This document shows positions 1 to 5,562 of a DNA stretch of 15,710 nucleotides, one piece after another (position 1 is the first letter of the stretch; each line of letters starts with the position of its first letter). The stretch covers positions 1-15,710 of the forward strand of contig CAZVLE010000054.1 of assembly GCA_964627855.1 (NCBI GenBank), given 5' to 3'. The notes beneath the pieces are model-generated. The model made no database searches and was not told the DNA's origin. It saw only the letters and a program-made list of their open reading frames with translations. Both the position numbers and the translations under genes were made by a program. Origin of the DNA: CAZVLE01 sp964627855 (GTDB lineage: Bacteria; Bacillota; Dethiobacteria; DTU022).

Positions 1-385
1 ATGTCGGGGTAGGTTCAAGCTTGAGATCAGGAATAAATTCAAAGTGTTGATCTAAGCTCATTACTGCAGCATCGCGGTTAATGGCTAAAGCTGCAATAAT
101 GCAATCTGTTATCGGGATAGTAATTCCTTGTTTTCTCAGTTTAAACGACACTCTGCCGGCCAGAACCCAGTCGTCAAGATTGGTTTCAAGATATGGTAAG
201 CCATCGATGCTGTTTTTTAAAGCGTTGTAGTCTTGTTCAGTTTTTGCCCCCTGAAGCAGTTCTGCAATCACCGGCCCGGCGGTAAAAGCTTTTCCGGTTA
301 AGAGGTAGTGATCTAAAACCCCGGTAACAGAAGGGCGGTTTTTCAGGTATTCAATCCACACCGATGTATCAACGATTATCTTCAT
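1..385 (-). CDS. vapC: VapC-type PIN-domain toxin (C-terminus cut by window edge)
   Basis: Read on the minus strand from an ATG at 385, an open frame of 128 codons reaches the window edge without a stop, so only the extreme C-terminus is missing. The protein starts MKIIVDTSVWIEYL, the usual opening of a PIN-domain ribonuclease. All four conserved acidic residues of the family are visible: D6 (in DTS), E42 (in AEL), D94 (in TDC) and D112 (in SLD). These coordinate the divalent metal in VapC toxins, which cleave RNA, often tRNA or rRNA. The start overlaps the last 17 nt of the upstream antitoxin gene, the typical coupled VapBC arrangement, with a GGAG about 10 nt upstream of the ATG. The toxin looks intact over what can be seen. 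Its RNA target cannot be told from sequence. Confidence 0.93.
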   Translation of the reverse strand, partial: MKIIVDTSVWIEYLKNRPSVTGVLDHYLLTGKAFTAGPVIAELLQGAKTEQDYNALKNSIDGLPYLETNLDDWVLAGRVSFKLRKQGITIPITDCIIAALAINRDAAVMSLDQHFEFIPDLKLEPTPT

Positions 386-590
386 CTTCACCGAGCTCCG
401 CGTTCCTGATTCTTTTGACTGCATCTTCATCAATGCAGACTTTACCTTTTAGAGCCATGAAAGCCAGCAGTTTCTTCTGTTTAACAGCATCTTCAAGCGC
501 TTTTTCAACAGCCTTTGAACGGTTATCTGATCCATATAAAGCTTCAACTTCTTTTACTATCTGCTCGGATAAGTTTAAGGTGGTACGCAT
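369..590 (-). CDS. vapB: VapB-type antitoxin (ribbon-helix-helix family)
   Basis: A 73-residue protein encoded just upstream of, and overlapping by 17 nt, the PIN toxin. It begins MRTTLNLSEQIVKEVEAL, the N-terminal strand plus helix of the short RHH antitoxins. These bind operator DNA as dimers and block the toxin with an acidic C-terminal tail; here the tail ends ELGEDEDNR. The in-frame frame extends to 608, but the ATG at 590 is preferred because the family starts at MRTTLN and a GAGAGG lies 10 nt upstream; ATGs at 596 and 599 sit too close to that site. It is expected to autorepress the pair together with VapC (see the promoter/operator entry). The family assignment is by N-terminal pattern and by the partner gene. 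Confidence 0.88.
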   Translation of the reverse strand: MRTTLNLSEQIVKEVEALYGSDNRSKAVEKALEDAVKQKKLLAFMALKGKVCIDEDAVKRIRNAELGEDEDNR

Positions 591-612
591 ATTCATCATC
601 CCTCTCATAACA

Positions 613-641
613 ATAATACATTAATAATGTATGATCAGCAA
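613..641 (-). promoter_or_regulatory. vapBC promoter with embedded inverted-repeat operator
   Basis: On the minus strand a -35 TTGCTG (636-641) and a -10 TATTAT (613-618) are separated by exactly 17 bp. A perfect 7-bp inverted repeat, ATACATT-aat-AATGTAT (616-632), covers most of the spacer and the upstream half of the -10 box. An RHH dimer pair bound there would occlude RNA polymerase, matching the known autoregulation of VapBC operons. The promoter and the repeat are seen directly; operator function is inferred. Confidence 0.7.
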
Positions 642-680
642 TATGAAAAAGAAGGCAAATGAGCGCAAGGAAGAATTGGT

Positions 681-2117
681 TTACACTCTTTTTAGGATAT
701 GTGAAAGAGGGTGGGGCACGCGGGAGCAGGAGCCTTTCAAGCGGGCGGTAAGATAACCGGCAGAAGAGGTAACGCTATTTAAGGGGACCAGTTTAAGGGG
801 GTTTACTTTCATCAGGTGCAGCATGGCTTCGGCGGTAGCGCACAGGTTATTGCATTCGCCGCTCAAGTAAACATTCTTTTTCCCCAGCCTTGCTGTCAGC
901 TGCTCCACAACTTCTTCAATAGCGCAATGACCGGCAATGAGCACTTTACCCTCTATACTTTCAATCTCTTCTTTATCGTGCCCTTTTCCGGCAACCAGCG
1001 TCCATCCACCTTTGCCCCGGTAATCGAGGCTAATGGTTTGCAACAGGCATAAAGGGTTATTGCGGCACCCTTCCGGGCAGTATCGCTCCTGCCCGGCAAC
1101 CAGCCTGACGTCTGTGGGAAACTGCGGGAAAAGATCCCAGGGATAATGTTTTTCCTGTGGCTGATCAGGGTTATTGTATAAATCGTTAAAATCAGTGACA
1201 TCTCCGGACAGAATAATATCGCCGGCGCTTTTAACCCCGCCGGAAAAGCCCCTCTCTACAGCCAGTTTCAGGTGAGGTACATCTGCTATTTTTAAACCGA
1301 AAATAGCGGCACCGGTAATGTCGGCGGCTACAACATTGGCGCTTCCCAGGAGGGTCAGAAACGGTTTGACCTGCTTGTCAGCCAGGGCGGTGGCAAAATA
1401 ATGCCCGTGGATAGTCCCCTCAATGCCTTCAATGAGGGTAATATCGGGTTTTATATAGCCCAGAATATCTGTCAGCTTATGGTGCAGGTTAAAATTATGG
1501 TCAAAGCCGCGGCTTTTCTGCATGGGGAAGCCCCACTGGTTTTTTATTCCCAGGGTAATCACCCCCATGGAATGGGTTTTTAGCTTGGGGACATTAATAT
1601 ATAAATGCTTTTCTCTTTCATTGATCAGCTTCATTACCGTCGCCGGCATGGCAAACTCTGCCAAGTCATACAAGGGTTTATGCGCTTCATCCGGCAACGC
1701 TTTTTCCTTGAAAGATAAGGTTGTGCTTTTTTCCTCGTCAAGATAAACAGGTTTGCAACTTGTTTCCCGGCAGATTTTTGTATAGCCCACAGCTTTAAAA
1801 ACCAGCCTGGTAAAGTTGGCCTGGGTTGAGTTTTCAAACAGATAAATATTTTTTGCATCCCGGCTTTTCCAGTAATCAATGACTGCCCTGATTACTTCAG
1901 GCCTGGTATGACTGTATGGTTTGGAATCCACGGCATTAGGTTTAATGTAAACATCACCGCTTTCTTTCAGCAGTGAGCTGCCGCCAAGGCTGTCGAATAT
2001 CTCTGTTACAGCGACGTTCACTTCCCCTGCCAGTTTCTCATTCAGCCCTTTATATAGTGTGAATGAGTCCTGGCCGTGAGGAGTCTTCAACTTTTTTACA
2101 ATAACATTGGTTCTCAA
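681..2117 (-). CDS. DUF362 domain protein with a cysteine-bearing C-terminal extension
   Basis: A protein of about 478 residues. The first ~300 resemble the DUF362 family: an early VYIKPNAV segment, RPEVIRAVIDYW, then YINVPKLKTHSMGVITLGIKN and a DITLIEGIEG stretch. The family has no settled biochemical role but often sits near ferredoxins and redox enzymes. The C-terminal third holds CPEGC followed five residues later by another Cys, then GHCAIEE and GECNNLC, which could bind metal or an Fe-S cluster (inference). No classical 2[4Fe-4S] ferredoxin motif and no signal peptide are present. There is no ATG near the N-terminus. TTG at 2117 is chosen because AGAGGG lies 8 nt upstream; an alternative TTG at 2144 has a weaker GAGG and would add nine residues. 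It lies downstream of the VOR operon on the same strand, so it may be its distal gene or have its own promoter. Confidence 0.8.
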   Translation of the reverse strand: MRTNVIVKKLKTPHGQDSFTLYKGLNEKLAGEVNVAVTEIFDSLGGSSLLKESGDVYIKPNAVDSKPYSHTRPEVIRAVIDYWKSRDAKNIYLFENSTQANFTRLVFKAVGYTKICRETSCKPVYLDEEKSTTLSFKEKALPDEAHKPLYDLAEFAMPATVMKLINEREKHLYINVPKLKTHSMGVITLGIKNQWGFPMQKSRGFDHNFNLHHKLTDILGYIKPDITLIEGIEGTIHGHYFATALADKQVKPFLTLLGSANVVAADITGAAIFGLKIADVPHLKLAVERGFSGGVKSAGDIILSGDVTDFNDLYNNPDQPQEKHYPWDLFPQFPTDVRLVAGQERYCPEGCRNNPLCLLQTISLDYRGKGGWTLVAGKGHDKEEIESIEGKVLIAGHCAIEEVVEQLTARLGKKNVYLSGECNNLCATAEAMLHLMKVNPLKLVPLNSVTSSAGYLTARLKGSCSRVPHPLSHILKRV

Positions 2118-2310
2118 TAACAAATCCCTCTTTAGGCAGAACAAGAAGCTGCCTCATAGTGATAAGAGTATACCTTTGGCAAACTGCATAGAGTAAAAAT
2201 CTGCTTGGAGGAAAAATTGTGGTCCCTATCAATGATCGGGTAACCGCCCTCGGCGGCCGGGCAGCCTATTAGAACTGCCTTTGCCGGATCGAAAAATCAC
2301 ATCATTAAAA
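2118..2310 (-). other. Intergenic gap between vorC and the DUF362 gene
   Basis: About 190 nt without a supported gene. It holds a short G+C-rich hairpin (GCCGCC-gag-GGCGGT read on the minus strand, near 2250-2264) with no following T-run, so it is not a convincing terminator. A TATACT hexamer lies near 2166-2171 with only a poor -35 partner. Whether the DUF362 gene is transcribed from the T-box promoter is therefore undecided. Confidence 0.4.
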
Positions 2311-2862
2311 TTATAGTGAATCGATATATTCCTTGCCCTTCAGCAGGGCTTTTTCGATGCCTTCGGCCAGGTTGCTCTTGTGAGGTGGCAGAAATGATTT
2401 CACTTCTTTTTTGACCTGTTCCAGCTCCAGGACGCCCGTCTGGGCCAGAAAAGCGCCGAGCATGGTCAGGTTAGACATTTTTTCATTACCGCTCTCTTCA
2501 GCCAGTTCACGGGTGGGAATAAAAAGCGTTTTGATGCCATTCTGGCCATAGGTGCTGTTTTCTTTGCAGACCAGGGAACTGTTAATCATGAGCAGGCCAT
2601 CTCCGGGGAGCCTGTTGCCGAACTTCTCCAGGGCAGGTTCACTCATGGCAATAACTGCCTTAGGCGTACCGGTAATGGGGGCACCGATCTGATTTTCCGA
2701 CAGTACCACGGTGCAATTGGCTGCGCCACCGCGCATTTCCACTCCATAGGCGGGCATCCAGGTCACATTCAGACCGGCTTTCATGCCGCAGTGAGCGAGC
2801 AGTTCTCCCATCATCAGGACTCCCTGGCCTCCGAAACCCGACATAACCACTGAATATTCCAT
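2311..2862 (-). CDS. vorC: Branched-chain 2-oxoacid:ferredoxin oxidoreductase, gamma subunit
   Basis: A 183-residue gamma subunit of the 2-oxoacid:acceptor oxidoreductase family. It opens with MEYSVVMSGFGGQGVLMMGELL; the FGGQGV loop at residues 10-15 is the hallmark of this domain. This is followed by MPAYGVEMRGGAANCTVVLS, also conserved in KOR/VOR gamma chains. In the complex the gamma chain helps bind the CoA or acyl-CoA part of the reaction between 2-oxoacid, CoA and ferredoxin. The frame is open further upstream, but ATG 2862 is chosen because GGAGGAG ends 6 nt before it. It is the fourth gene of the delta-alpha-beta-gamma cluster, 39 nt after the beta gene. Length is normal for the family and no damage is visible. 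VOR rather than KOR is inferred mainly from the alpha chain. Confidence 0.92.
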   Translation of the reverse strand: MEYSVVMSGFGGQGVLMMGELLAHCGMKAGLNVTWMPAYGVEMRGGAANCTVVLSENQIGAPITGTPKAVIAMSEPALEKFGNRLPGDGLLMINSSLVCKENSTYGQNGIKTLFIPTRELAEESGNEKMSNLTMLGAFLAQTGVLELEQVKKEVKSFLPPHKSNLAEGIEKALLKGKEYIDSL

Positions 2863-2901
2863 TTCCATCTCCTCCAAAAAAATAAGTTTATGAATAGTCC
2901 T

Positions 2902-3651
2902 TTAAAAATCTTTATAAGTGCCCAGCGGAAAGGCGCTGATCATTTCTCCCTCAAGACGCCTGACAGATTGCTGCGGAGTCATGCGCCAGTTGGTGGGACA
3001 GGCAGAGAGCAACTCGATTAACCCCAGGCCGCGTTTTTCTATCTGGGCCTGAAAGGCACGGCGCATCGCTTTGCGGGCCGTGCGAATGTGCGCATGACTA
3101 TGGCAGGCCACTCTTGCGGCGAAGGCGGTTCCCTTCAGGGTTGAAATGAGTTCGGCCACATTAATCGGGTAACCGTCACCGACCGGCTGCCGACCGGCGG
3201 GAGTGGTTGTTGTTTTCTGACCGGGCAGGGTAGTCGGAGCCATCTGGCCTCCGGTCATGCCGTATACACTATTGTTGACAAAAATTATGGTGATGTTTTC
3301 CTGCCGGTTGGCGGCATGGATAAATTCACTGGTGCCGATCGCGGCCAGGTCTCCGTCTCCCTGGTAAGTTAAAACAAAGCTGTCGGGATTTGCCCTTTTT
3401 ATCCCCGTGGCGACCGCAGGGGCCCTTCCATGGGGAGATTCACAGCAGTCGATAGCCAGGTAATCATAAAGGAATACACCACAGCCGACCCCGATTACAC
3501 CAATGGCCTTTGTGCTCAAATCAAAGTAGTCAATGGCCTCGGCTGCCAGACGGTGAACGAGACCATGATGGCAGCCCGGGCAGAAATGAAATTTATTATC
3601 TTTTAATGATGAAGGTGAGGTAAATACTTTTTTTTCAGTTGCTGTTGACAT
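2902..3651 (-). CDS. vorA: Branched-chain 2-oxoacid:ferredoxin oxidoreductase, TPP-binding beta subunit
   Basis: A 249-residue beta chain carrying thiamine diphosphate and the proximal [4Fe-4S] cluster. Likely cluster ligands are C24 and C27 (CPGC), C57 (GVGCGVF) and the Cys of ACPTNW near residue 213. The TPP/Mg site is GDGD at 98-101 followed about 27 residues later by the NN of IIFVNNSVYGMTGGQ. It catalyses oxidative decarboxylation of a 2-oxoacid to acyl-CoA, or the reverse reductive carboxylation, with ferredoxin as the electron carrier in the cytoplasm. The ATG at 3651 has AGGAGG 8 nt upstream and lies inside the end of the alpha gene (17-nt overlap), indicating translational coupling. 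Naming follows the methanogen convention in which VorA is the beta chain; other species label it VorB. Confidence 0.93.
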   Translation of the reverse strand: MSTATEKKVFTSPSSLKDNKFHFCPGCHHGLVHRLAAEAIDYFDLSTKAIGVIGVGCGVFLYDYLAIDCCESPHGRAPAVATGIKRANPDSFVLTYQGDGDLAAIGTSEFIHAANRQENITIIFVNNSVYGMTGGQMAPTTLPGQKTTTTPAGRQPVGDGYPINVAELISTLKGTAFAARVACHSHAHIRTARKAMRRAFQAQIEKRGLGLIELLSACPTNWRMTPQQSVRRLEGEMISAFPLGTYKDF

Positions 3652-4714
3652 GCCTGAGGCCTCCTTTGCTGACTATAACTTCAATTTCTTTCTCGATCTC
3701 TTCCGGCGTCGGAACGGCGCCGCCGGGGTAGCTCTTAAAATGAATTTCACTATTGCCGTTGCAGGCCAGCTTAACATCTTCAAGCATTTGACCGGTGTTC
3801 ATCTCCACAACCAAAACCCGGCCGGCCTTTTGCGCCTCTTCTCGAACAGCTTTCTCGGGGAAGGGGAAGAGCGAGATTGGCCTGACCAGGCCGATCTTTA
3901 AACCTTGCAAGCGGGCTCTGTCTACTGCCGTGCGAGCGATGCGGCTGCAGGAGCCGAAGGCGACAACGATAAGATCGCAGCGCGAGGGGCAATCTATTTC
4001 AACTTTAACCTCTTCTTGCTGAAGGGCCTTATATTTTTCAAGCAGTTTCAAGTTGTGTACTGTCATTTCGCCATCTTTAAGGTAGAGCGATTTTATCAGA
4101 CGGGGCAGACGATCTTTTGCTCCGCTTAAAGCCCAGGGGCTGTCCTGTGGGGGAGAAAGGGCTTCTCTCAGCATGACCGGTTCTTTCATCTGGCCTAAGA
4201 TGGCGTCACCTAAGATCATGGCCGGGTTACGGTATTTAAAGGCGAGGCGAAAAGCTTCACCGGCCAGGTTATACATTTCCTGGACCGAATTGGGGGCGAG
4301 AACGACAAGGCGGTAATCGCCATGCCCGCCGCCCCGGGTGGCCTGCATGTAATCGCCCTGGGTCGGGGCTATGCCTCCTAAACCCGGTCCGCTGCGGGTT
4401 ATATTTACCACAACGGCCGGTAGTTCGGACCCGGCCAGGTAGGAAAGGCCCTCCTGCATCAGGGAAATGCCCGGTCCTGATGATGAGGTCATGGCCATCT
4501 TGCCCGAAGCAGCTGCGCCCAATACCATGTTGATGGAGGCCAGTTCGCTCTCGGCCTGAATAAATACTCCCCCAACGGCAGGCAGGGCGGCCGAGAGAAA
4601 CTCCGGAATGTCGTTCTGGGGGGTAATGGGGTAGCCGAAGTAAAAACGGCACCCGGCATCTATAGCTCCCTGGGCCAGGGCAACACTACCCTTTAAAAGT
4701 TGTTTTTCTGTCAT
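3635..4714 (-). CDS. vorB: Branched-chain 2-oxoacid:ferredoxin oxidoreductase, alpha subunit
   Basis: A 359-residue alpha chain. The N-terminal half is the pyrimidine-binding domain, with FGYPITPQNDIPEF near 26-39, ESELASINMVLGAA, and a TSSSGPG loop. GPGLGGIAPTQGDY with GGGHGDYR and the later ILGDAILGQMKEPV fit the ketoisovalerate-type (VorB) alpha chains better than 2-oxoglutarate-type chains. The C-terminal part (DLIVVAFGSCSRIARTAV onward) is the transketolase-C-like domain. Function is CoA-dependent interconversion of branched-chain 2-oxoacids and acyl-CoA with ferredoxin. The frame is open to 4819, but ATG 4714 with GAGGAAA just upstream gives the family-standard start. It follows the delta gene by 52 nt and overlaps the beta gene by 17 nt. 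Substrate preference (isovalerate, isobutyrate or 2-methylbutyrate series) is inferred. Confidence 0.93.
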   Translation of the reverse strand: MTEKQLLKGSVALAQGAIDAGCRFYFGYPITPQNDIPEFLSAALPAVGGVFIQAESELASINMVLGAAASGKMAMTSSSGPGISLMQEGLSYLAGSELPAVVVNITRSGPGLGGIAPTQGDYMQATRGGGHGDYRLVVLAPNSVQEMYNLAGEAFRLAFKYRNPAMILGDAILGQMKEPVMLREALSPPQDSPWALSGAKDRLPRLIKSLYLKDGEMTVHNLKLLEKYKALQQEEVKVEIDCPSRCDLIVVAFGSCSRIARTAVDRARLQGLKIGLVRPISLFPFPEKAVREEAQKAGRVLVVEMNTGQMLEDVKLACNGNSEIHFKSYPGGAVPTPEEIEKEIEVIVSKGGLRHVNSN

Positions 4715-4766
4715 AGTTAGTTTCCTCGTTAGTTGATCAATTTTGTTGTCAGCTTTTTGGCGATAA

Positions 4767-4973
4767 CTACCTGTAAACCTCAAGGGCAACATCCGGGCAG
4801 ATTTCTGCACAGAGCGCACACCCTGAACATTCCTTGTCTTCGGAAAAAGTTGCTACGCTATAGCCACTGCGATTGCGCCTGGTGCTGTCAAGATAAAGAT
4901 TCTCTTCCTTACATGCTTCCAGGCAATAACCACAGCCCTTGCACCGTTCTTCTTTTACTGTTACCCTACCCAT
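4767..4973 (-). CDS. vorD: VOR delta subunit, 2[4Fe-4S] ferredoxin-like
   Basis: A 68-residue ferredoxin-type subunit with two complete cluster motifs: C11, C14, C17, C21 (CKGCGYCLEAC) and C49, C52, C55, C59 (CSGCALCAEICP). It is the electron-transfer chain that carries electrons between the beta-subunit cluster and soluble ferredoxin. The first motif lacks the Pro that usually follows the fourth Cys; the second has it. ATG 4973 is chosen because AGGGGG lies about 7 nt upstream. The longer in-frame extension to 5123 would run through the T-box terminator and antiterminator and is rejected. It is the first gene after the riboswitch, in the delta-alpha-beta-gamma order common for VOR/KOR operons. 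Confidence 0.92.
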   Translation of the reverse strand: MGRVTVKEERCKGCGYCLEACKEENLYLDSTRRNRSGYSVATFSEDKECSGCALCAEICPDVALEVYR

Positions 4974-4998
4974 TGGAAATCCCCCTTGCCGGTTTGCA

Positions 4999-5270
4999 AA
5001 CAAAAAGCCCTTCCGTCTCAATTTAAAAGAGACGAAAGGGCTTGCTTCCGCGGTACCACTCTTGTTGAAGGCCATAACCTGCCCGGCCATCCGCTCGATG
5101 CTATAACGGTGCTCCCGGTTCAAACTTACTTGCCCTGAATCAGGCTTTCAGCGAACAACTCCCGGATGAGTTCCACCAGTCAGGGGTGGCGCCTTTTCAG
5201 CTACCGGCGCTTCTCTAAAACACCTCTGGGCGTGGTGTACTGGTTCCGTTCATGGTTTTTTATAAAATTA
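4999..5270 (-). promoter_or_regulatory. T-box riboswitch, apparent leucine (CTC) specifier
   Basis: A complete T-box leader read on the minus strand. The T-box core AGTGGTACCGCGG lies at 5048-5060; its TGGT bulge (5055-5058) would pair with ACCA, meaning a tRNA with discriminator base A. Stem I is recognisable. The loop-E pair is AGTA (5' side, about 5238-5241) opposite GAA (5171-5173), closed by CACCA/TGGTG. There is also an AGAGAAGCGCC distal element with GCGCC/GGCGC pairing. The triplet right after GAA is CTC (5168-5170), followed by A as in known specifier loops, so the decoded amino acid is leucine. Ser readings (TCA, TCC) would need another register and usually a G discriminator. The leader ends in the intrinsic terminator and precedes vorD. 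The T-box itself is near certain; the leucine call is about 0.8. Confidence 0.96.
5002..5042 (-). terminator. T-box intrinsic terminator in front of the vor operon
   Basis: On the minus strand, a 14-bp stem (5' arm 5029-5042, 3' arm 5006-5019, one G-U pair) with a 9-nt A/T-rich loop is followed directly by a run of T. It begins just after the T-box sequence, as expected for the mutually exclusive terminator of a transcriptional T-box switch. It should stop transcription before vorD unless uncharged tRNA stabilises the antiterminator. Confidence 0.95.
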
Positions 5271-5276
5271 CTATTT

Positions 5277-5305
5277 AATATAGCTGAATAGAGCCTGCCA
5301 GTCAA
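5277..5305 (-). promoter_or_regulatory. Sigma-A promoter of the T-box/vor operon
   Basis: On the minus strand, -35 TTGACT (5300-5305) and -10 TATATT (5277-5282) are separated by 17 bp. The predicted start near 5269-5270 lies about 20 nt before the first conserved T-box stem I bases, which is where a T-box transcript should begin. Confidence 0.85.
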
Positions 5306-5327
5306 CCCCCAAAACGAAAATAATGCC

Positions 5328-5367
5328 TTGATCCTTTACATTTATATGTTAAGATAGGTTCTATAAT
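5328..5367 (+). promoter_or_regulatory. Possible promoter(s) for the glycoside hydrolase gene
   Basis: Two overlapping candidates on the plus strand. One is TTGATC (5328-5333), a 16-bp spacer, then an extended -10 TGtTAAGAT (5348-5355). The other is a perfect TATAAT at 5362-5367 without a good -35. Either would give a leader of about 190 nt to the ATG at 5563. The leader is A/T-rich and shows no recognisable riboswitch. Confidence 0.4.
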
Positions 5368-5562
5368 CTTATCGTTATCAAATTCGGTAATTATTAGCAG
5401 GCTATTATAGTAATTAATCGCAGCAAAATCGTAACTTCTGGTTGATTCTTCCCACTTTAACGGTAAGCTATATATGAGCGGTGTCTAAATGAAGCCCGAA
5501 TCATGGTTTTTTACTGCCAGCAGGATTCCGGTTTCCTCCGCATATTGAAAGGATTGCTTTAA

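Noticed and set aside
2240..2275. Rho-independent terminator after vorC
   Set aside because: A G+C-rich 6-bp hairpin exists but no T-run follows on the minus strand.
4269..4652. 127-codon frame on the minus strand inside vorB
   Set aside because: It is a shifted-frame shadow of vorB with an Arg/Gly/Pro-biased composition.
4974..5123. N-terminal extension of the vorD frame
   Set aside because: It lies entirely within the T-box antiterminator/terminator; ATG 4973 has a good ribosome site and gives a normal ferredoxin-like start.
5385..5425. A/T-rich imperfect inverted repeat around TTAGCAGGCTA
   Set aside because: Only four perfectly paired bases around the centre and poor outer pairing; not distinguishable from A/T-rich background.
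5489..5548. A 19-codon open frame (MKPESWFF...) in the leader of the glycoside hydrolase gene
   Set aside because: It is too short to support, has no clear ribosome site and has no recognisable attenuator codons.
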